NCBI GenBank assembly: GCA_964424635.1
Contig: CAYRJC010000027.1
Location: 1-13,066, forward strand
Source of the DNA: UBA920 sp964424635
GTDB lineage: Bacteria; Patescibacteriota; Doudnabacteria; UBA920
DNA length: 13,066 bases
Reading direction: 5' to 3'
A program made the translations under genes and the position numbers. Of this stretch, positions 1 through 6,794 are shown in pieces. The notes beneath the pieces are model-generated. The model saw nothing but the letters and a program-made list of their open reading frames with translations, had not been told where the DNA came from and made no database searches. How positions within the stretch are numbered: position 1 is the first letter of the stretch; each line of letters begins with the position of its first letter.

Positions 1-1122
1 AGGCTTGGTGCCAAAGATAATTGCTTGACCAGAACTTTTCTCATCACTGGCAATATATTCAATGAAATCCGTGGGACAATATTTTTTACCTTTGCCGTAG
101 CTTTCCCAATGCGGTTTGCCAGAAGTGGCAAACAAAGCTGTTTCGTATTCTTCTTGAAGCAGAGCATCGTTTTCAACTTCGTTATTTAGCACTACTTCCC
201 CAGACGTACCCACTAAAGCAAAATCATATTTATTGAAAAATTTATACTTGGAAGCAAATCCTTGTACTCGGTTGGGTAAATGCCAAATAATGGTGTTGCG
301 ATACTTCCAGTGCTTTTCTAAAACATTCCAAATAGTCCGAAGGTTTTTCGGATTCTCGTACACGATTATGGAGAAGTCTGGTTTTTGTACTTGAGCTACA
401 TTAGCCATCCACAGGTCGGTAAAGTCAGGTGGCAGTTCATCGGTCTCTAAGTACTTGCGATCACGCTTAAGGCCAAAGCCTTCAGTGGCTTTACCATTTC
501 TTTTCTTGCCATGCAAATAATCGAGGATGTAGGGCGGATCTGTAAAGCACATGTCAGCTTGCTGTCCGTTCATGAGTTTTAGCATGTCTGCTTCGATGGT
601 GGAATCGCCGCACATCAGTCGACTGCCATCTAAATCATACACATCACCTTTTTGAGTGTTTATATTTTTGATATCCAACTTATCGAGTTCTTTTTGCAGA
701 TCAAAGACCTCGGGTTTTTCTTCGATACCGAAAATATCATCCAGTTCTTCACTATCAAAACCCATATCGGTGAGAAAGTTCTCGTCGAATTCAGCCAGTA
801 AATTCATATCCCATTCACCAACATTTTTGTTGAGGCGAATGTTTAATTCTTTTTCTTTCTCGATGTCAGGAATGTTTAAATAGACTACGGGCATCTCTTG
901 GTAACCAAGTAATTTGGCTATGTGCAAGCGAAAATGGCCCCCGATCACAATGTTTTTCCTGCTTTCCGCACAATTAACGATAATGGGGTCGACCACGCCA
1001 TAACGCTTAACACTCTCAGTTAGCTGCTGGGTGGTATGCTCATCCCATTTGCGTGGATTATATGTAGCTGGCTTTAGCTCAATAATTGGCACATATTCAA
1101 TTTTCAAATCTTGTTTTTGCAT
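1..1122 (-). CDS. ParB-domain DNA adenine methyltransferase (3' end outside the window)
   Basis: This probably methylates DNA, most likely adenine N6, using S-adenosylmethionine. The 374 visible residues begin with a ParB/sulfiredoxin-like domain at about residues 8-105: NPRKW near residue 23, then IVIGGHFRLHIAKLLGY, the ParB nucleotide-binding signature. The catalytic motif IV, TDPPY, follows near residue 190, after the family-typical GDVYDLDGSRLMCGDST. The order (ParB, DPPY, then a SAM motif expected further on) fits a beta-class enzyme; the part that should carry the FxGxG SAM motif lies beyond base 1. The start is the ATG at 1122-1120, with no Shine-Dalgarno site. Enzymes of this architecture occur in phages, prophages and solitary or R-M-linked islands. 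It lies downstream of the 284-residue gene on the same strand, after a 74-base gap with striking inverted repeats. The class is clear; the target site is unknown. Confidence 0.9.
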   Translation of the reverse strand, partial: MQKQDLKIEYVPIIELKPATYNPRKWDEHTTQQLTESVKRYGVVDPIIVNCAESRKNIVIGGHFRLHIAKLLGYQEMPVVYLNIPDIEKEKELNIRLNKNVGEWDMNLLAEFDENFLTDMGFDSEELDDIFGIEEKPEVFDLQKELDKLDIKNINTQKGDVYDLDGSRLMCGDSTIEADMLKLMNGQQADMCFTDPPYILDYLHGKKRNGKATEGFGLKRDRKYLETDELPPDFTDLWMANVAQVQKPDFSIIVYENPKNLRTIWNVLEKHWKYRNTIIWHLPNRVQGFASKYKFFNKYDFALVGTSGEVVLNNEVENDALLQEEYETALFATSGKPHWESYGKGKKYCPTDFIEYIASDEKSSGQAIIFGTKP

Positions 1123-1192
1123 AAAATAAAACTATGATTAATGTTCATAGTTTTATTAAAACAAATAGGGGCTGGGGATAAGATGCAAAAAC
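1113..1192 (-). promoter_or_regulatory. Nested inverted repeats over the methyltransferase start
   Basis: Two perfect inverted repeats are nested here. The inner one has 13-base arms at 1125-1137 (AATAAAACTATGA) and 1145-1157, with a 7-base loop. The outer one pairs 1113-1122 (GTTTTTGCAT) with 1183-1192 (ATGCAAAAAC). On the leftward transcript the outer stem would bury the methyltransferase ATG. Transcripts reading in from the 284-residue gene could therefore be blocked for translation, while a short transcript starting near the ATG would not. The inner dyad could also be an operator or a weak A+T-rich terminator. The pairing is directly visible; the regulatory role is inferred. Confidence 0.55.
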
Positions 1193-1196
1193 TGGA

Positions 1197-2051
1197 CTAC
1201 TTTTTGCCCGCTTTAGGACCGCGTTCTGGACGAGTCAGCCTAGCTTTTCTCAACCTTTCGATTTTCCTAACCATGTCTCGGGCTTTACTTCCCTCCGACT
1301 TGTTGCCGAGTGCCGTCTCAGAGATTTCAGCCCATGTCATCGAATATCCAGGCTCGTCAGTATTACTTTGTTTTTTTCGGTCATTAAACACCTTTTCTAC
1401 TTTGATGTACTCGTCTATTTTTAGAATTTTAGGATGTTTGGGCAGCCATTTCTTAGCCATGCTATCGACATAATTTTTTAATTCTTCCCACTCATCTTTA
1501 GTTAACCGCGTGTATATATTGATTGGAATGTAGCCAGCTTCCCAGGGCTTTTCGCCCGCTTCGTAAAGACCTCCGGCATAGTTATGCTGCGGCGCATCAA
1601 TTTTATGGGATAAGATATATCGCTGGATTGATTCCTTAAAGTGATTCGGTATGTTGAATCTTTTGGCTAGGGATTTTGCTATGCTAGAAAAGTAATTAAG
1701 GGGAAGTCTGTCATGCAATTTTTTGTTCAATTCCAGAAATTCAGAATAGGAAATTAACTTGTTTTTAAGTTGTTGGTGGATACGCCTTCCTTCTTCGCTA
1801 AAGGAGCGAGACAATATAATTTTATCGCTTTCTTCAACCAGCCAGTCGTACCACTGACTGATAGATCCGTCATCTTTGTCTTCAAATCCCTCTGCGGGGA
1901 TTTGCAAAAGCTCGCGGGCATCGCTAACTATTTTTTGAAAATCCTTATCTGATACCAGTAATTTCATCAAGTCTAAATTCCGATCGTACGACTCGGAGGA
2001 AAAGAATTTGCTTATTCTTTTGTCTTTGATTTTTTTGGCTAGTTTTCCCAT
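1197..2051 (-). CDS. Hypothetical 284-residue protein upstream of the ParB-methyltransferase
   Basis: I do not recognise this family. It is a charged, mostly helical soluble protein with no signal peptide or membrane segment. The N-terminus is very basic (MGKLAKKIKDKRISKFF). A central part around residues 160-185 has the aromatic/glycine stretch YAGGLYEAGEKPWEAGYIPI. The C-terminal ~50 residues (MTWAEISETALGNKSEG onward, ending in a Lys/Arg-rich tail) look like a helix-turn-helix-style DNA-binding region, though that is only an impression. The ATG at 2051 has no Shine-Dalgarno site. Its place before a DNA methyltransferase, in the same direction, would suit a regulator, a phage-type packaging protein or the partner enzyme of an R-M pair; no nuclease motif was seen. 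The gene is real (long open frame, sensible composition), its function unknown. Confidence 0.8.
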   Translation of the reverse strand: MGKLAKKIKDKRISKFFSSESYDRNLDLMKLLVSDKDFQKIVSDARELLQIPAEGFEDKDDGSISQWYDWLVEESDKIILSRSFSEEGRRIHQQLKNKLISYSEFLELNKKLHDRLPLNYFSSIAKSLAKRFNIPNHFKESIQRYILSHKIDAPQHNYAGGLYEAGEKPWEAGYIPINIYTRLTKDEWEELKNYVDSMAKKWLPKHPKILKIDEYIKVEKVFNDRKKQSNTDEPGYSMTWAEISETALGNKSEGSKARDMVRKIERLRKARLTRPERGPKAGKK

Positions 2052-2148
2052 ATAATTTAATCAATTAAGCTTATTATCGCTTAATTTGGAGGTTTTAACA
2101 ATCGTCTCAGAGTGCTAGAATAGTATTAAATAAGATTAAATACCCCTA
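2052..2148. promoter_or_regulatory. Divergent promoter region between the methyltransferase and HNH operons
   Basis: This 97-base A+T-rich region must drive both the leftward 284-residue gene and the rightward HNH operon. Rightward, an extended -10 is visible at 2113-2121 (TGCTAGAAT), with TTAACA at 2095-2100 as a poorly spaced -35. A GTCTCA motif sits at 2104-2109, the same motif that is repeated before the two RNA cassettes. Just before the HNH start, AATACCCCTA (2139-2148) matches bases 5390-5399 of the first cassette, where it spans the -10/start of the RNA. A second, nearly leaderless start close to 2148 is therefore possible. Confidence 0.5.
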
Positions 2149-2817
2149 ATGGCCGGAAGAAAATATAGCAACCCACGCCCGAAAATTCCCATGGCAGTGC
2201 AACGACAAGTTAAAGTCGAAGCGCGCCATTCTTGTATTGTATGTGCAACCCGGGTTTCTTTGCAGCTGCACCATATTGATCAAAATCGAGAGAATAATGA
2301 TCCAGCCAATATCGCATGCATGTGCAGTAACTGTCATGGCATGTTCCACGATGGGAAAATCACCCCACTGGAACTGCGTCTCTACAAACAGAAGGCCCAG
2401 GAGGTTGAGGAAGAAATTACTAAACTTCGCCAAGCTTTGGCGTACTATGAGCAAGCTCCACAGGTATCAACCTCGGCTGAGTTCGCTCAGCTCAAACTTA
2501 AATACCAAGGGCTTATGAACGATTTCGGCGACAAGCTGATTTTTTATCAATCGTTTATTTACCTTATTCCAGAATTTTATTTGGATCAGCGCGGTGAACC
2601 GGTAAGAAGTTTGGTGCGGGAATTGTTACAAATGACACCCGAAGATGAGTCGATCGTAATTTCGCATCTAACAAACTTAAACCTGATAGAATCAGTTGGG
2701 GATTTAGTCTCACTTAAGGACAAGACTGACGCGAAACTGGCACTCAATGAATTGATTGATTCTAAAAAGATTGACCTGAATAAAATTCTAGAAAAATTCT
2801 CTACATATGAAGGTTAA
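2149..2817 (+). CDS. HNH endonuclease-domain protein, first gene of a two-gene operon
   Basis: This is a probable DNA-cleaving nuclease of 222 residues. The HNH domain occupies about residues 25-70: a zinc CxxC at C29/C32, the catalytic LHHID at about 40-44, an N-rich linker, and a second zinc pair with the last histidine (C59, C62, H63 in CSNCHGMFH). All core residues are present, so it should be active. A coiled coil follows at about 75-115 (LYKQKAQEVEEEITKLRQAL). The C-terminal ~90 residues resemble a small winged-helix or helical adaptor, only weakly. The gene overlaps the next one by 11 bases, a strong sign that the two are co-translated and work together. Arrangement and context suggest a defence effector rather than a homing endonuclease, since no intron or split gene is visible. 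The nuclease assignment is firm; the biological role is inferred. Confidence 0.88.
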   Translation: MAGRKYSNPRPKIPMAVQRQVKVEARHSCIVCATRVSLQLHHIDQNRENNDPANIACMCSNCHGMFHDGKITPLELRLYKQKAQEVEEEITKLRQALAYYEQAPQVSTSAEFAQLKLKYQGLMNDFGDKLIFYQSFIYLIPEFYLDQRGEPVRSLVRELLQMTPEDESIVISHLTNLNLIESVGDLVSLKDKTDAKLALNELIDSKKIDLNKILEKFSTYEG

Positions 2818-5224
2818 AAAGCAACTCCTTTCACGCCTGATGGCACTTGATAATAAAGAAGCTGACAAGCAGTTAGCGGATTTTGCCAATGATATTAAAA
2901 ACACAATTCAGCAATCATCGGATAACGATGAGGTGTTCGACCAGCTTGAGCTTCTTGAGGAGTTTATTTACAAAGTACCAGCTATTGCCATTGAGATTAT
3001 TAGGTATATTCTAGCCAACCCTTTGGAGCTTAAAGTTACTAAAACTGACTTCGGCGATTTACCAGGCAAACCGCCTAAGGATATACTTTTAAAATGTATA
3101 AAATTACTGGACCGTTTGCGTTATATCGCAATCGATGATGTCATGAGTATCGCTAAAGAATTACTGCTCCAGGATGACGCTGATGTTAAAGCCCGTACCT
3201 CTGAAATTCTCAAACATTTAGCACAGTATGATTATACTTTGCTTTCGAAGACCAAGTTGGGTTACAGTGTTCAAAGAAAAATCCTAGATTATATTCAAGC
3301 ATGGTCCCCAGAGGAAAAACTTAATAATTTTGAATTCATCGAAGTAGTAACTCAAGAATTGCTTGGATCTTCAGTTGAAGGTACGAGCGCAGAAACATTC
3401 GATACTTTAACTTTTCATCGAGGAGCGGTTCAGCCAACCCAGTTTCTAAAAGAACTTCGGAAAGAAACCATGGATCTTGTTTTTGATATGTATAAAAGAA
3501 CCGTCGAACCTAGTAAAAAATTAAAGCTGGTGAGAGTACTGGAGGAAGCGGTGCGAGCACCGTCAAGCGTAGCTTATGGAGACGATGTATCCCAAATGAT
3601 CGCGGAGGCGGGATCTCAGCTTACCAGTATTTATCGACAAATGATTTTTGATGATAAAAACCAACTTACAGGTCCATTAGCGGTAGTCGAGGAGGTTGAT
3701 AAACGTTTGTATTGGCAACAGAAGCATAATTCGCTTATGTCTCTGGAGGCGGATCAACTTCGCAAAGATATTCTTAATAACAAACTATACAAATTAACGC
3801 GCCTTTTAGTGGGTGACGATATTGTGTACCGAGAAGAGCAGGGATGGGATGATGCGGATCAAAAACGAGATACCGAAATAGCAGATCAAATTAAAACAAT
3901 AAATAGGAACAACATCGATCAGTGGATACAGGACATCACCACTATTGCAAGCGAGAAAGGCGTAATAAATGAATGGCAATACGCTCCTTTTAGAATATTT
4001 ATAAAAAAATTGGCATCTGACAAATCGGAATTAGCCGAGAAAATGTTAATCCATGCTTTTGACCACCACTCGCCGTTGCTGGATTTCTTAGATAGTTTCC
4101 TTAGTAGTTTTAGATCGAGAAACCGATTGGATTTATGGGATTCATTCGTGCGACGCACCCTTAATGAACAAAACCCTGTTCTTGTATGTGCCATCCCTTA
4201 TTCTTTATTGGCAGGGAATAACGAACCTATTATCGAGTTACGACTAAAGGATATGAGGTTGTTAAAGAAAATGGTGACTCAAAAGGCGGAGTTTTCATTC
4301 CTAAAATCTCAAAATGAAAAAAATTATGCACTGCATCACGCCATAATTAATGTTCTAATCAATCAGTATCCGGCGCACCCCAAGATTATGGAGCAGTTAA
4401 TAGTTATCGAAATAAAGAGTTATCCAGATTATGATGCTACACATTTACATGCCCTCTCTTTTAATATCCATAGCAAAGATTTGAACTTTGACGAGTGGAG
4501 TGAAACGAGTTTGGGGGAGTTGAAAAAAATGTTAATTCGATTTGCAGACATTGATTGGCACGCACAGGAAATATTAGTAATGTTAGGCAAGCTAAATATT
4601 GAATATATATTTGATATTTTTGCTGCGCGCATAAAGCACGATGGAAAAGAAAAATCCAAACGAAAAAGCTTTGTAGACACTTATAACTATAGGGCTATTC
4701 CGTATGACTTCAACCCCGATTTACAAAATTTCATTCGCACGCACCCAAAAACTTTAACAATTTTGCAAGATTGGTTGGGGCGAACAACAACAAAGTGGTC
4801 GGCCTATAATTGGGAGTTAGGTCATCTGATAGAACGGGTGGGAATTTCACTGCAGGATATAGTGAAACCTTTAATCCAAGCCGGTGATAATGCGAGCTTA
4901 AAAAAGGCGGTCTACTTGATGGATCCATTTAATGGTGTAGACATTGAATTGTGTATGGAAATTGTTGCTAAAACGGACAATAAGGAGATAGTAAGCCACT
5001 TGCAAGGACAGTTTTTTACCACAGGTGTAGTTAGTGGAAAATATGGTATTGCTGAAGCTCATGAGAAGAAAGCACAAGAACTCGAAAAGTTTTCTAACAG
5101 TGAAAACCCCCGTATTAAAAAATTCGCTATCAAACTGATTGAAGATCTTAGACAAAGCGCCGCTCAGGAACGAATAAGATCTGATGAGCAAGAGAAGTTA
5201 AGAAAAATTAACTTCGAAGATTAA
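2807..5224 (+). CDS. Large helical, probably solenoid-type protein partnered with the HNH nuclease
   Basis: The 805-residue product is almost entirely predicted helix: repeated amphipathic helix pairs such as VFDQLELLEEFIYKVPAI, DVMSIAKELLLQDDADVK and NPRIKKFAIKLIEDLRQS. This is the look of HEAT/ARM-like solenoids that serve as binding or sensor scaffolds. No Walker A, nuclease or other catalytic motif was found, so it does not appear to be a STAND ATPase itself, though the last ~60 residues recall C-terminal repeats of such sensors. There is no signal peptide or membrane segment. The ATG at 2807 lies inside the HNH gene, which favours coupled translation. A working idea is that it recognises a trigger and holds or releases the HNH nuclease. 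I do not know a named system with this pair. The gene is certain, the fold probable, the role speculative. Confidence 0.8.
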   Translation: MKVKKQLLSRLMALDNKEADKQLADFANDIKNTIQQSSDNDEVFDQLELLEEFIYKVPAIAIEIIRYILANPLELKVTKTDFGDLPGKPPKDILLKCIKLLDRLRYIAIDDVMSIAKELLLQDDADVKARTSEILKHLAQYDYTLLSKTKLGYSVQRKILDYIQAWSPEEKLNNFEFIEVVTQELLGSSVEGTSAETFDTLTFHRGAVQPTQFLKELRKETMDLVFDMYKRTVEPSKKLKLVRVLEEAVRAPSSVAYGDDVSQMIAEAGSQLTSIYRQMIFDDKNQLTGPLAVVEEVDKRLYWQQKHNSLMSLEADQLRKDILNNKLYKLTRLLVGDDIVYREEQGWDDADQKRDTEIADQIKTINRNNIDQWIQDITTIASEKGVINEWQYAPFRIFIKKLASDKSELAEKMLIHAFDHHSPLLDFLDSFLSSFRSRNRLDLWDSFVRRTLNEQNPVLVCAIPYSLLAGNNEPIIELRLKDMRLLKKMVTQKAEFSFLKSQNEKNYALHHAIINVLINQYPAHPKIMEQLIVIEIKSYPDYDATHLHALSFNIHSKDLNFDEWSETSLGELKKMLIRFADIDWHAQEILVMLGKLNIEYIFDIFAARIKHDGKEKSKRKSFVDTYNYRAIPYDFNPDLQNFIRTHPKTLTILQDWLGRTTTKWSAYNWELGHLIERVGISLQDIVKPLIQAGDNASLKKAVYLMDPFNGVDIELCMEIVAKTDNKEIVSHLQGQFFTTGVVSGKYGIAEAHEKKAQELEKFSNSENPRIKKFAIKLIEDLRQSAAQERIRSDEQEKLRKINFED

Positions 5225-5275
5225 TCATGTCCTAAATTAAATATTAGCCCACATAAGTGCCAATATTGCCAAAAG

Positions 5276-5320
5276 TGAGACACGAAACAGGGGCTTAAGG
5301 ACTGTCTCATTTGTCTCATT
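5276..5320. repeat. TGAGAC/GTCTCA repeats, cassette A
   Basis: One inverted copy, TGAGAC (5276-5281), is followed by two direct copies inside GTCTCATTTGTCTCATT (5304-5320); another GTCTCA lies at 5372-5377 before the RNA promoter. The 17-base double copy is identical in cassette B at 11992-12008. A longer dyad, AGGGGC (5289-5294) with GCCCCT (5323-5328), encloses the direct copies. Clustered short repeats before a promoter suggest binding sites for a regulator; no protein is identified. Confidence 0.6.
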
Positions 5321-5385
5321 TTGCCCCTACAAGACCCCGACCGAGATGCGTCATACCATCCCTGTGAAAGTGTCTCAAAAACCCT

Positions 5386-5391
5386 TATAAT
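5386..5391 (+). promoter_or_regulatory. -10 box (TATAAT) for RNA A
   Basis: A perfect TATAAT precedes the structured RNA, placing the start near 5398. The -35 is poor (TGTGAA at 5363-5368), and a GTCTCA repeat lies between -35 and -10, so a protein bound there could control it. Confidence 0.5.
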
Positions 5392-5397
5392 ACCCCT

Positions 5398-5496
5398 AGA
5401 AGCTTGGTTCTGAACCGAGACTCACAGCCAACAAACTAAAGTATCACACGACCTAAGTGGGTCAATTTTGAACAATCGCCGTAGAGGCGGTTTTTT
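5398..5496 (+). ncRNA. Putative structured small RNA or leader A, upstream of hsdM
   Basis: The stretch runs from a TATAAT to a terminator and contains no convincing reading frame. Visible structure: a 7-bp hairpin CTTGGTT/AACCGAG (5403-5409 with 5413-5419), an unpaired linker CAAACTAAAGTATC (5432-5445), a small hairpin GACC/GGTC with loop TAAGTG (5450-5463), and the terminator stem. Linker, small hairpin and terminator are conserved in RNA B, 6.7 kb away, while the 5' part differs. It could be a free regulatory RNA or an attenuated leader of the methyltransferase gene. I recognise no known RNA family. Ends are estimated from the promoter and T-run. Confidence 0.5.
5477..5496 (+). terminator. 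Rho-independent terminator of RNA A
   Basis: The stem CGCC/GGCG (5477-5480 with 5486-5489), with a five-base loop GTAGA, is followed by G and six T. The stem is short but G+C-rich, and the structure is conserved in cassette B with the loop changed to GCAAA. Confidence 0.65.
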
Positions 5497-5504
5497 GGTA
5501 TAAT
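5496..5504 (+). promoter_or_regulatory. Extended -10 promoter (TGGTATAAT) for hsdM
   Basis: TGGTATAAT starts at the last T of the terminator, so transcription of the gene restarts just where RNA A should end. No -35 is visible. The predicted start, near 5511, gives a leader of about 28 bases. The same TTTTGGTATAATT core precedes the GIY-YIG/helicase and dsbB-like genes. Confidence 0.65.
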
Positions 5505-5538
5505 TCCCCATAGTATAGATAAATTTCAATTCGTCCCT

Positions 5539-6378
5539 ATGTCAGATGAACAAAAAAGATTATTAGAAAAACAACTGTGGGCTGTAGCGAATGTGCTACG
5601 GGGTAAAATGAACGCAGATGAATATAAGAACTATATTCTTGGCTTTATTTTCTATAAGTATTTGTCCGAAAAATTGGAACGGTACGTTAACGAAAAATTG
5701 CTTGCTAGAGAGGATTTTAATTTTGCTGAAATAAACGAAAGCTCAAAAGAAGGCAAAGAATATATTGAACAAATTAAAGAAAGTTGTATTGACCATCTCG
5801 GTTTTTTCCTCAAACCAAAACAGTTATTTTCATATTTGGTGAATAGAGGTAAAGGAAGTATTGAAGGCGAAGATTATTTCATTTTAGAGGATCTGAAAAA
5901 TATCCTGAATTCAATTGAGCAAACCTCAATGGGAACTGCTAGCGAAGATGATTTCAAGGGGTTGTTTGACGATGTAGATTTAACTTCCTCTAAACTTGGT
6001 TCTACAGAGAGCAAAAAGAACGCCGTTATTACAGAAGTTTTAGCACATCTTAGTGGTATTGATTTTCAATTAGAAGATTCGAAAAGTGATTTACTTGGTG
6101 ATGCGTATGAATATTTGATTGGTGAATTTGCGGCTGGAGCGGGTAAAAAAGGTGGCGAATTTTATACACCAGCCCAGGTATCACGTCTGCTAGCGCAAAT
6201 AGTATCTGTAGGAAAACAAAGAGTGAAGTCGGTCTATGATCCAACTTGTGGGTCGGGGTCACTTTTACTCAGAATCAAGGATTATGTAGAGGTAACTCCT
6301 AGGTTTAAATATATTTACTGTCGGACTCGTTGGGTTATATCTAACCCTTATTGCACTTGTTGTAGCATCTCAGTCTAG
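5539..6378 (+). pseudogene. hsdM: Type I restriction methyltransferase subunit, truncated after the SAM motif
   Basis: Type I HsdM subunits methylate adenine together with an HsdS specificity subunit. Residues 1-250 match the usual N-terminal helical domain (LEKQLWAVANVLRGKM, then ILGFIFYKYLSEKLE), followed by GGEFYTPAQVSRLLAQI and motif I, DPTCGSGSLLLR, starting at residue 234. After RIKDYVEV the frame turns into cysteine-rich sequence unlike the family and stops at 6378. The catalytic NPPY/NPPF motif and the whole C-terminal half, normally 250 or more further residues, are missing, and no hsdS or hsdR follows. It cannot be an active methylase. The break is near 6285-6300, where the reading frame of an unrelated membrane protein begins. 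The start ATG lies about 28 bases after a predicted transcription start. This looks like the scar of a deletion that removed most of a type I system. Confidence 0.85.
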
Positions 6379-6595
6379 GGTGTATTTGGATCCTCCTGAT
6401 TTCCCAGATTTCTATTCTAAAGAAGCGTTGAGTAAAAACAATTTGGATTATAGAAATCAAATAATATCTAATATGAAATCTGCGTATACTACTAATAGTA
6501 ATAAGCAATTACTAAAATCTCGGCTATACAACTTTGCGATTTACTGTTTTTTGTTAAGTATTACTTTTATGTTTTTAGGAATAATAGAAAAATAA
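6296..6595 (+). pseudogene. 3' fragment of a membrane-protein gene fused to the hsdM remnant
   Basis: In the frame that opens after a stop at 6293, the sequence reads as the end of a membrane protein. A hydrophobic segment (FTVGLVGLYLTLIALVVASQ, about 6314-6373) is followed by a soluble loop with YLDPPDFPDFYSKEAL, a basic helical stretch, and a second hydrophobic segment (FAIYCFLLSITFMFLGII) before the stop at 6595. There is no ATG before the first membrane segment, so the 5' end was lost. A GTG at 6380, directly after the hsdM stop at 6378, could still allow a short 71-residue product by re-initiation. The layout recalls 2-3-TM proteins found beside defence genes, but I cannot name the family. 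The following proline-rich gene, one base after the stop, is its likely partner. Confidence 0.6.
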
Positions 6596-6596
6596 T

Positions 6597-6761
6597 ATGT
6601 CTGATGATCAAAATCAACCAGTTACACCAATTCAACCAGTAGAACCTACTCAAACTCCTGGCACCCCGATCACTAAAAATCCAGGAGGCGCAAGAGTGCA
6701 ACCTGTAGCACCTAGTAACCCTGCCGGAACACCCATGCCGTTTACCGAACCTAGAAAATGA
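6597..6761 (+). CDS. Small proline-rich protein (54 residues)
   Basis: The start ATG comes one base after the stop of the membrane-protein fragment, so the two were probably translated together. The product is disordered, without membrane segment or cysteine, and rich in Pro, Thr and Gln (MSDDQNQPVTPIQPVEPTQT at the N-terminus, ending in FTEPRK). Neighbouring position and composition suggest a small accessory partner of the 2-3-TM protein. With that gene truncated it may be a leftover. Too short to classify; the tight spacing and clean composition favour a real gene. Confidence 0.55.
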   Translation: MSDDQNQPVTPIQPVEPTQTPGTPITKNPGGARVQPVAPSNPAGTPMPFTEPRK

Positions 6762-6785
6762 GAAGACTTTTTAAATTAAATAATT

Positions 6786-6791
6786 GATAAT
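6786..6791 (+). promoter_or_regulatory. -10 box (GATAAT) for tspO
   Basis: GATAAT in an A+T-rich stretch ends four bases before the tspO ATG at 6795. If used, the mRNA would start at or inside the first codons, in line with leaderless starts elsewhere in the window. No clear -35 is seen. Confidence 0.35.
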
Positions 6792-6794
6792 ACA

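Noticed and set aside
656..883. A 75-residue Ser/Phe-rich rightward frame
   Set aside because: It is antisense to the ParB-methyltransferase and has typical shadow composition.
1163..1174. AATAGGGGCTG, found here and again at 11653-11663
   Set aside because: An 11-base match in unrelated settings with no extension on either side; most likely chance.
1141..1473. A 110-residue rightward frame
   Set aside because: It lies antisense inside the 284-residue leftward gene and has low-complexity, Ser/Leu-rich translation; a shadow frame.
5276..5377. A CRISPR array suggested by repeated GTCTCATTT
   Set aside because: The repeats are only 6-9 bases with irregular spacing of 9-59 bases and no spacers of uniform length; no cas genes are present.
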